Positions 57,991 through 64,000 of a DNA stretch of 64,000 nt are shown here, piece after piece. Position 1 is the stretch's first letter. Each line of letters starts with the position of its first letter. Where the stretch lies: positions 1 to 64,000 of the forward strand of contig CACMCA010000002.1 in NCBI GenBank assembly GCA_902612005.1. Direction: 5' to 3'. A program made the position numbers and the translations under genes. Under the pieces are notes generated by a model, which saw only the letters and a list, made by a program, of their open reading frames with translations, had not been told where the DNA came from and did not search any database. The stretch is from an uncultured Prochlorococcus sp. (GTDB lineage Bacteria; Cyanobacteriota; Cyanobacteriia; PCC-6307; Cyanobiaceae).

Positions 57991-59340
57991 TTAGACTTCA
58001 ATCCTATTTTTTAAATGTCTTTCAAATGCTTTTTCTAAGCTAAGTTCTGTTGTATAAGAACCATAAAATGAATTATGAGTTTCTACAGAATGACCCATTG
58101 CAGCAGCAGCATCTTTTACTGATATTGGAATAGTGGAGCCCTTATGGCATTGATGAGCATACCTATGTCTCAGACTGTAAGGAGTAATTTCAGGGTTCGT
58201 TTTAATTATCTCTTTCCAAACTTTGTTCCTTTCAATTAATTGCCTTAGTGCTTGACCAACATCACCATATTTATTTTTATCTTTTACCATTTCTATTTGA
58301 TTTAGGACTGGTATAGGTAATGTAATCTTTTTTGATTCGAAAAGTTCTATAAGTTTTTTGCCAAGGTTTTTCCTCGCCAAAAGGTCCATAGGAAAAACTC
58401 TTCTATCTTCCTTTTTTGCTTTTGTATTTATATTATTTTTGATATTACCAACATATAGTTTGCCATCTAAAGCTCTAAGAACTGCGAGTTCAGAAAGCCT
58501 TAAGCCAAAAATAGAAATCAAACCAACTGCTAAGAATAATGAAGGATCTCTTGATTCAAGATCATCTAATAATCTAAGTAAATCATGCTCCTCTAGATAT
58601 GGAGTTAATTTATCTTGTTTAGTTCTATTAGATTTTCCAATTAGTTCTTTTCTATAGTCTTCGCTTGGCGGTTGCCACCTTTTTTCGTTCTGTGAATGTC
58701 TTTCGATTCCATATTTTAAAATCTCACACCAAGCATTGATATATCTTTTTCTCTCATCAGGTTCTATATCAATAAGATATTTATCCGATAATTTTTTTAT
58801 AAGCTCAACTCCTGTATTTGGAGAGGGATTATTATTCATTTCCTCTAAAAATCTGCTAATTCTCCTAGCCCAATCTTTTTCGGTTTTACTGGTTAAACCT
58901 TGTTTAGTTTGCATGAACTGATCAACCTTTGATGCGGCATTTAAATATGCTTTTAAATCCTTTTCATAGTTGGCATCATTTTTATTTAGAGGCCTTATTA
59001 ATAAAAAATCATTCCAACTTTTATTAGGTTGTTTCGTTGCTTCTCCAATGAATTGAGCTTTCCATCTCCTTGTGGCTTCTTTGAGAGTTAGGTTTTTTTC
59101 AACAACTAATGGTTTTATAAATTCGATAGCTTTTAGGATCTCTATCCCTGAGGTTTTCTTCCATTCGATGGGTAAGGTTTGAGAGGTTCTTTTGTTGGCA
59201 GAACCTAGTCCTTCGTTGTAAACATATAAAAGTTTTGTTCTACCGCTATTTTCGCCATTAACCCTAATTCCACGACCAAAATTAGTGCAGATATTTTTTC
59301 TTAATTCTTTTTCCCAAGAAGTGCTGTTAGCACTAGTCAT
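57991..59340 (-). CDS. int: tyrosine recombinase/integrase
   Basis: 449 residues with an N-terminal arm-binding and core-binding part, then the catalytic domain: Arg in SIFGLRLSELAVLRAL (about 280), His-x-x-Arg region PYSLRHRYAHQCHKG (about 390), AAMGHSVETHNSFYGSY with the nucleophile Tyr (about 425). Located next to the intact tRNA-Thr, transcribed away from it. It catalyses integration between the anticodon-arm core of the tRNA and the element's att site. Confidence 0.92.
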   Translation of the reverse strand: MTSANSTSWEKELRKNICTNFGRGIRVNGENSGRTKLLYVYNEGLGSANKRTSQTLPIEWKKTSGIEILKAIEFIKPLVVEKNLTLKEATRRWKAQFIGEATKQPNKSWNDFLLIRPLNKNDANYEKDLKAYLNAASKVDQFMQTKQGLTSKTEKDWARRISRFLEEMNNNPSPNTGVELIKKLSDKYLIDIEPDERKRYINAWCEILKYGIERHSQNEKRWQPPSEDYRKELIGKSNRTKQDKLTPYLEEHDLLRLLDDLESRDPSLFLAVGLISIFGLRLSELAVLRALDGKLYVGNIKNNINTKAKKEDRRVFPMDLLARKNLGKKLIELFESKKITLPIPVLNQIEMVKDKNKYGDVGQALRQLIERNKVWKEIIKTNPEITPYSLRHRYAHQCHKGSTIPISVKDAAAAMGHSVETHNSFYGSYTTELSLEKAFERHLKNRIEV

Positions 59341-59351
59341 TTTAAAAGTGT

Positions 59352-59373
59352 AATTAGTGCAAATATTAGTGCA
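59352..59373 (+). promoter_or_regulatory. integrase arm-type site, right end
   Basis: Tandem ATTAGTGCA 9-mers 13 bases apart, between the integrase start and the tRNA. Differs from the left-end site (41934-41955) by one base. Lies where the integrase promoter should be, so it may also couple autoregulation to recombination. Confidence 0.7.
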
Positions 59374-59468
59374 GAATTGCTATATTGTCGACATATCTAG
59401 ATATATCTGGCTAATAATCAATTTTAATTAATTTCTTATAACTTCGTTCGTAGCAATGCTTTTGGCCA

Positions 59469-59540
<72 letters not shown>

Positions 59541-59550
59541 AATTTTAAAG

Positions 59551-59632
59551 TGGGCCGGGTTGGATTTGAACCAACGTAGGCAGAGCCAGCGGATTTACAG
59601 TCCGCCCCCTTTAACCACTCGGGCACCGACCC
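59551..59632 (-). tRNA. trnY: tRNA-Tyr (anticodon GTA)
   Basis: Class II tRNA of 82 bases on the minus strand: acceptor GGGTCGG/CCGGCCC, anticodon loop CTGTAAA (GTA), long variable arm, T-arm with GGTTCAAATCC. Immediately upstream of tRNA-Thr, likely one transcript. Confidence 0.97.
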
Positions 59633-59731
59633 CCACTATTTGAACTTATCAGTTAATGGACACTTTGTGTGAAATTGTTTTGGTTTTTTTGTTTCTTTCT
59701 AGATAGCATTTGTAAAGAAAAGACTTTATTG

Positions 59732-60175
59732 ATGATGAATATTTTATTGATAAATGGCCCAAATTTAAATTTATTGGGAACTAGAGAACCTGAAATATAT
59801 GGGCATAAAACATTGAGTGATATAGAAAAAGATTTAACAAAAGTTGCTAAAGAAAAGAGTATTAATCTTGAATGCTTTCAAAGTAATCATGAAGGAGAAA
59901 TAGTAGATAAAGTTCAGGATTCTGTAAAAAGTATCCAAGGCATTCTTATTAATGCTGGGGCTTTTACTCATACCTCGATTTCTATTCGTGATGCTTTGAT
60001 AGGATCAAAAATTCCATTTGTAGAGTTACATATTTCAAATATTTTTAGTAGAGAAGATTTTCGTAAAGAATCTTTTCTTACAGATAAAGCTATAGGAATA
60101 ATTAGTGGATTCGGTATATCTAGTTATTTTCTAGCTCTTGATGGAATAATTGAATATTTAAGTAGTAAAGATTAA
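59732..60175 (+). CDS. aroQ: 3-dehydroquinate dehydratase, type II
   Basis: Third step of the shikimate pathway. [20 protein letters not shown], then [14 protein letters not shown] and [17 protein letters not shown] and [15 protein letters not shown] contain the catalytic Tyr, His and Arg of type II enzymes. The ATG at 59732 (or 59735) fits the family N-terminus; a longer frame from 59669 adds an unlikely hydrophobic tail. Followed directly by miaE. Confidence 0.94.
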   Translation: MMNILLINGPNLNLLGTREPEIYGHKTLSDIEKDLTKVAKEKSINLECFQSNHEGEIVDKVQDSVKSIQGILINAGAFTHTSISIRDALIGSKIPFVELHISNIFSREDFRKESFLTDKAIGIISGFGISSYFLALDGIIEYLSSKD

Positions 60176-60784
60176 ATGCTAGTTGACTTTAGAAGGCCTT
60201 CTTCCCATATTAAATATTTATCGTCATTAACCTCAGATGAATGGATCAATCTCGCATTATCCAATCCAATAGAAATTCTTATTGATCATGCTCATTGTGA
60301 AAGAAAGGCAGCAGGAGTAGCTATTCAATTGATGTTTAGATATCCATCAGAACCAAATCTGGCAGAAGTTCTAAGTCCAATAGCGAGAGAGGAATTAGAG
60401 CATTTTGAAAAAATACTTTATTTTTTAAAGGATCTTGGACATAATCTTGAGTCCTTAAAACCTCCTCCATATGGAGCTGAACTGGCTAAGAATATAAGAA
60501 AGGAAGAGCCTAATAGAATGCTTGATAGTTTCTTAATCTCAGGTCTTATTGAAGCAAGAAGTCATGAAAGATTAAGTTTGCTAGCCCTTAATTCTGAAGA
60601 CAAATCTTTTCAAAACCTTTATGAATCTTTGCTTGAGAGTGAGGCGAGACATTTTGGAGTTTATTGGAAACTAGCGCAAACTAAATTTTCTAAAAATCAA
60701 ACTTTCAAAAGGTTACAGGAATTGTCTGAAATTGAGTCAGAAATTCTTGCTGAGACTTGTCTAATGCCAAGGGTACATAGCTAA
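60176..60784 (+). CDS. miaE: tRNA-(ms2io6A)-hydroxylase
   Basis: Di-iron hydroxylase of the ms2i6A modification at tRNA position 37. 202 residues with IDHAHCERKAAGVAIQLMFR, then EELEHFEKILYFLKD and SHERLSLLA/ESEARHFGVYW, the E...E-x-x-H ... E...E-x-x-H ligand set. Starts at the aroQ stop. Confidence 0.93.
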   Translation: MLVDFRRPSSHIKYLSSLTSDEWINLALSNPIEILIDHAHCERKAAGVAIQLMFRYPSEPNLAEVLSPIAREELEHFEKILYFLKDLGHNLESLKPPPYGAELAKNIRKEEPNRMLDSFLISGLIEARSHERLSLLALNSEDKSFQNLYESLLESEARHFGVYWKLAQTKFSKNQTFKRLQELSEIESEILAETCLMPRVHS

Positions 60785-60800
60785 AGTTAATAGGATAAAA

Positions 60801-61556
60801 ATGATAATAAACAAGTTTTCAAGTTTACTTAATCGATATAAAACTGATTTACCAACATTCACAATCGTTGGTGTAGGCCCTGGAGATCCATCGCTTTTAA
60901 CAATTGCTGCTGTGGATGCAATAAAAAAAGCGAAAGTTATAGTTTTCCCAATATCAGATGATAATAAAAAGAGTTTCGCTGCAGAAATAGTCAAGAAATA
61001 TACCAAATTTAAAAAAAATATCCCTATCATCTTTCCAATGGCTAGGAAGGATTTTGATCCAGATGAAATTTGGTCTAATGCTGTAGAAAAAATTGTGAAA
61101 TTTATACAAAATGGCGAATCTGTTGTTTTACTTTGTCTTGGAGATACTTCACTATTTGCGAGTTCTTCGAATATTTTGAGGCTAATAAAAAATAATCATG
61201 CTGAAATCATTACCAAAACCATTCCTGGTATTTCCTCTATTTCAGCAGCAGCAGCTTTGAATGATTTTGATCTGGTAAAAAAAGGCGAGACATTGATCAT
61301 CAAAGAATGCCCTTCTTCAGAATCTGAATTAACAATCCTAATTAGGGAAAGTAAGGCAAATAAAACGGTATTGGCCATTATGAAAGTTGGCAAAAGATGG
61401 AATTTAGTCAGGGGGATTTTAAAAAAAGAGGATGTAATCAATAGATCTCTAGTTGCTTTAAGTGTTGGTATGCCTGATCAAATTATTCAATATGCATCAC
61501 AATATAAAAAGGAATTTATGCCTTATTTTTCTTTGATTTTGATAAGGTTCGACTAA
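60801..61556 (+). CDS. cobI: precorrin-2 C20-methyltransferase
   Basis: SAM-dependent methylation in vitamin B12 synthesis. 251 residues: FTIVGVGPGDPSLLTIAAVD at the N-terminus, VVLLCLGDTSLFASS and the TIPGISSISAAAA motif, all typical of tetrapyrrole methylases. The family member is judged from PISDDNKKSFAAEI and overall order. Overlaps the next ATG by one base. Confidence 0.9.
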   Translation: MIINKFSSLLNRYKTDLPTFTIVGVGPGDPSLLTIAAVDAIKKAKVIVFPISDDNKKSFAAEIVKKYTKFKKNIPIIFPMARKDFDPDEIWSNAVEKIVKFIQNGESVVLLCLGDTSLFASSSNILRLIKNNHAEIITKTIPGISSISAAAALNDFDLVKKGETLIIKECPSSESELTILIRESKANKTVLAIMKVGKRWNLVRGILKKEDVINRSLVALSVGMPDQIIQYASQYKKEFMPYFSLILIRFD

Positions 61557-62041
61557 TGTATAAAAAAGATAAATTAGTTGAAAATCAATTTACATGGCCA
61601 ATATCTAAGGAAATATTATTTCTTGTTCTCGAAGATAGGGTTAGTGATGTTTTTGTTTGTGAATTGGTTTGGGAAAGACTTTTTTATACTAGAGAAACAA
61701 CTTTAAGTTATTGGGTTTTTAGTGCATTAACTCCTACTTATTGGTCAGAAAAATTTGAAAAGGCTCCTCAAATCATTTCAGAAAGAAGAGCATCAGTACA
61801 TCTGACTAGATCAATTCCAAAAGAATATAAACAGGAATTGAAAAATTTCCTTAATTTTAAAGGTTATAAAATTAATGAACTCTATCCAAGAAGAACTAGA
61901 AGAGCGACCGCAGTAAATTGGTTGATTTATTGGGCTCTTGAAAATGATTGTTTTTCAAATGATAATGGTGTTATACCAAAGCCTAGTTCACCACCTATTG
62001 ATCCTGTTAAAGGACATTTTGGTGATCCAGAAATCAAATAA
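61556..62041 (+). CDS. DUF1823 family protein
   Basis: 161 residues: TWPISKEILFLVLEDRVSDV, then FVCELVWERLFYTRE and YWVFSALTPTYWSEKF. Well conserved in cyanobacteria; function unknown. Tight spacing puts it in the cobI-der transcription unit. Confidence 0.85.
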   Translation: MYKKDKLVENQFTWPISKEILFLVLEDRVSDVFVCELVWERLFYTRETTLSYWVFSALTPTYWSEKFEKAPQIISERRASVHLTRSIPKEYKQELKNFLNFKGYKINELYPRRTRRATAVNWLIYWALENDCFSNDNGVIPKPSSPPIDPVKGHFGDPEIK

Positions 62042-62115
62042 GTTTTTTCCAATAAGGTAAATGATTATATTAAAGGTATAGTTGTAATGGATACTACTTT
62101 CTTTGGAGAGAAGAA

Positions 62116-63489
62116 TTGATTCTTCCTACAATAGCAATTATCGGAAGACCTAACGTTGGTAAATCCACCTTAGTTAATCGTCTTTGTCAAAGTAATGATG
62201 CAATAGTATTTGACAAACCTGGTGTTACAAGAGACAGAACTTATCAAAATGCTTCATGGGGAGGTAAGGACTTTCAAATAGTTGATACTGGAGGTTTAGT
62301 TTTTGATGATGATAGTGAATTTCTACCAGAGATAAGAACACAAGTTTTCTTGGCTTTAGAAGAGGCTTCACTCGCTTTACTGGTGGTAGATGGAAATCAA
62401 GGTGTTACTGATGGTGATTTATCAATAGCGAAATGGTTAAGAAACTCAAGCTGTAAAACAATTGTTGCTGTTAATAAATGCGAATCCACTACTTATGGAA
62501 TTTCTTTAGCTTCAGAGTTCTGGAAATTAGGCTTGGGCGAGCCTTATCCTGTTTCGGCTATTCATGGTTCAGGGACTGGAGATCTTTTAGATCTCGTTAT
62601 TGGCGAACTTCCTGAAAATAAAATCCAGGATGACGAAAAAAAAATAATGATGTCAATTATTGGTAGGCCAAATGTTGGTAAATCTAGTTTGTTAAATTCA
62701 ATCTCCGGAGAAAAAAGAGCAATAGTTAGTGATATAAGTGGTACGACAACTGATTCAATAGATACACTTATTAAAAAAGGTGATAATCATTGGAAGATTA
62801 TTGATACTGCAGGGATTAGAAGAAAGAAAAATGTTAAATATGGTACTGAATTCTTTGGTATTAATAGGGCTTTTAAATCAATAGATAGAAGTGATGTTTG
62901 TGTATTGGTTATAGATGCTATAGATGGAGTAACTGATCAAGACCAAAAGCTGGCTGGGCGAATAGAGGAACAAGGCAGAGCTTGTATAATTGTTGTTAAT
63001 AAATGGGATCTTGTAGAAAAAAATAGCTCAACAATTTATCAAGTAGAGAAAGAACTTAGATCTAAACTTTATTTTTTAAACTGGTCAAAAATGATTTTTA
63101 TATCTGCCCTAACGGGTCAAAGAGTTGATAATATTTTTGAGCATGCTCTTAATGCTGTAAATCAACATAGAAGAAGAGTAACAACATCTGTAGTTAATGA
63201 AGTACTTAAAGAATCAATCAGTTGGAAAAGTCCTCCAACGAAGAGAAGTGGCAAGCAAGGTAGGCTTTATTATGGGACTCAAGTAAAGAACAAACCTCCC
63301 ACTTTTACACTTTTTGTAAATGACCCTAAATTATTCGGGATAACCTATAGAAGATATATTGAAAAACAAATTAGAGTAAATTTAGGCTTTGAAGGCACAC
63401 CTGTTATTTTACTTTGGAGAGGAAAACAGCAAAGAGCTTTAAATAAAGAAGTCGAAAGAGAAAATATTGAGTTAATTCAAAAAGATTAA
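62116..63489 (+). CDS. der: ribosome-assembly GTPase Der (EngA)
   Basis: Two GTPase domains in tandem: [12 protein letters not shown] with DTGG and NKCE, then [12 protein letters not shown] with DTAG and NKWD, followed by a C-terminal KH-like domain. 457 residues, start TTG. Essential for 50S subunit maturation. Confidence 0.96.
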   Translation: MILPTIAIIGRPNVGKSTLVNRLCQSNDAIVFDKPGVTRDRTYQNASWGGKDFQIVDTGGLVFDDDSEFLPEIRTQVFLALEEASLALLVVDGNQGVTDGDLSIAKWLRNSSCKTIVAVNKCESTTYGISLASEFWKLGLGEPYPVSAIHGSGTGDLLDLVIGELPENKIQDDEKKIMMSIIGRPNVGKSSLLNSISGEKRAIVSDISGTTTDSIDTLIKKGDNHWKIIDTAGIRRKKNVKYGTEFFGINRAFKSIDRSDVCVLVIDAIDGVTDQDQKLAGRIEEQGRACIIVVNKWDLVEKNSSTIYQVEKELRSKLYFLNWSKMIFISALTGQRVDNIFEHALNAVNQHRRRVTTSVVNEVLKESISWKSPPTKRSGKQGRLYYGTQVKNKPPTFTLFVNDPKLFGITYRRYIEKQIRVNLGFEGTPVILLWRGKQQRALNKEVERENIELIQKD

Positions 63490-64000
63490 TGAATTTGCTA
63501 ACTAAATTTTCTGTTGGTCAATACGTTCATGGTAATAGAAGTTGGCTAAGAATTATAGATAGTAGATTAAAAATAATTATCGTAATGATATTTTTAATTA
63601 CTCCAATTTGGGCAGGTCCAATATGGAGATTGAGTTTAGTTGGTTTTTTACTATTAATTACTTTTCTAAGTTTATTGCCATCTAGAGTATGGTGGCGATC
63701 ATTATTTTTTCTTTCTTGTTTATCACTATTAATTGGATTTATATCAATACTTGCCTCGTCTGATATTCAATCTCTTGATGGCTACTTAAGAAATCCCAAT
63801 GAGTTGCAAGTGGTACTGGAAAGTCAAAAAGAATGGAATATTTTGCAAATTCCTTCGATGAAGATATGGTTTATTAATTTTGGTCCCTACAACTTATCAA
63901 AAAAAGCCTTTGAACTAGGAATAAAAACCTCTACTTTGATATTTACCGTTATTCATAGTGTGAATTTGATGCTTTTAACCACATTGCAGGAAGATATTGT
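63489..64000 (+). CDS. energy-coupling-factor transporter permease, EcfT/CbiQ type (cut by window edge)
   Basis: ATG at 63489 shares one base with the der stop. Visible 170 residues: FSVGQYVHGNRSWLRIIDSR (the family's N-terminal H-x-x-D-x-R motif), then LKIIIVMIFLITPIWA and several spans. EcfT couples vitamin-binding S components to ATPases. Runs off the end. Confidence 0.8.
   Translation, partial: MNLLTKFSVGQYVHGNRSWLRIIDSRLKIIIVMIFLITPIWAGPIWRLSLVGFLLLITFLSLLPSRVWWRSLFFLSCLSLLIGFISILASSDIQSLDGYLRNPNELQVVLESQKEWNILQIPSMKIWFINFGPYNLSKKAFELGIKTSTLIFTVIHSVNLMLLTTLQEDI

Overview
The window looks like a chromosome segment of a high-light-adapted Prochlorococcus (marine picocyanobacterium). The evidence is the very AT-rich DNA, psaE, a small plastid-type terminal oxidase, many tiny single-helix membrane proteins, and core genes such as der, cobI, miaE and aroQ with short spacers. 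The exact strain cannot be named from sequence alone.

Layout. 1-6 kb: mutM (cut by the edge), psaE, a LysM protein, an aldehyde dehydrogenase, a GNAT enzyme, several micro-proteins and PTOX. 6-22 kb: mostly core genes (a carotenoid-type oxidoreductase, tatA, a PrxQ-type peroxiredoxin, arfB, a CPBP protease, pip, a photolyase/cryptochrome, tenA-thiD) mixed with many small hypothetical genes, a Nif11-like peptide, and a structured RNA candidate with a perfect terminator at 17.6-17.9 kb. Two conserved-looking genes (10.0-10.5 and 13.3-13.6 kb) are interrupted at homopolymer runs.

22-41.6 kb is an accessory region rich in decay. It holds broken genes of cupin_5, ABM-monooxygenase and DUF3764-like families, one of them split by three tandem 38-bp repeats. 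It also holds a phosphonate/phosphite ABC transporter (phnD-C-E-E) with a divergent CRP-type regulator and an ACR3 arsenite exporter. Further on are exported proteins sharing one signal-peptide type, a cupredoxin, a pentapeptide-repeat protein, ABM-like small enzymes and a metal-handling cluster (MauE-like, DUF411, DUF3721). A palindromic element, GATYGACWGTCRATC, recurs in front of the small genes here.

41.8-59.5 kb is an integrated mobile element at tRNA-Thr(GGT). The intact tRNA-Thr lies beside a tyrosine recombinase; a 46-nt copy of the tRNA 3' end lies 17.6 kb away; and matching 22-bp arm-type sites (tandem ATTAGTGCA) lie just inside both ends. Layout and gene content (integrase, excisionase-like HTH, RecA-fold ATPase) fit the tycheposon type of element. 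A second tRNA 3' fragment (Pro-like) at 42.3 kb suggests a composite history.

The cargo is the most interesting part. A leftward operon encodes two small related proteins, a GIY-YIG-type protein and a 996-residue fusion of a DUF3427-like module with an adenine-methylase-like domain. Next to it is a P-loop kinase-WYL regulator. A divergent operon encodes an unknown helical protein and an HNH nuclease fused to an SF2 helicase. An identical 22-bp element precedes both effector operons, in the same orientation relative to each, which ties them into one regulated unit: a candidate undescribed DNA-modification/restriction defence system. A separate HEPN-type gene and an HTH/zinc-knuckle/GIY-YIG gene are also on board. 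After 59.5 kb the core genome resumes (tRNA-Tyr, aroQ, miaE, cobI, a DUF1823 gene, der, and an ecfT/cbiQ-like gene cut by the edge).
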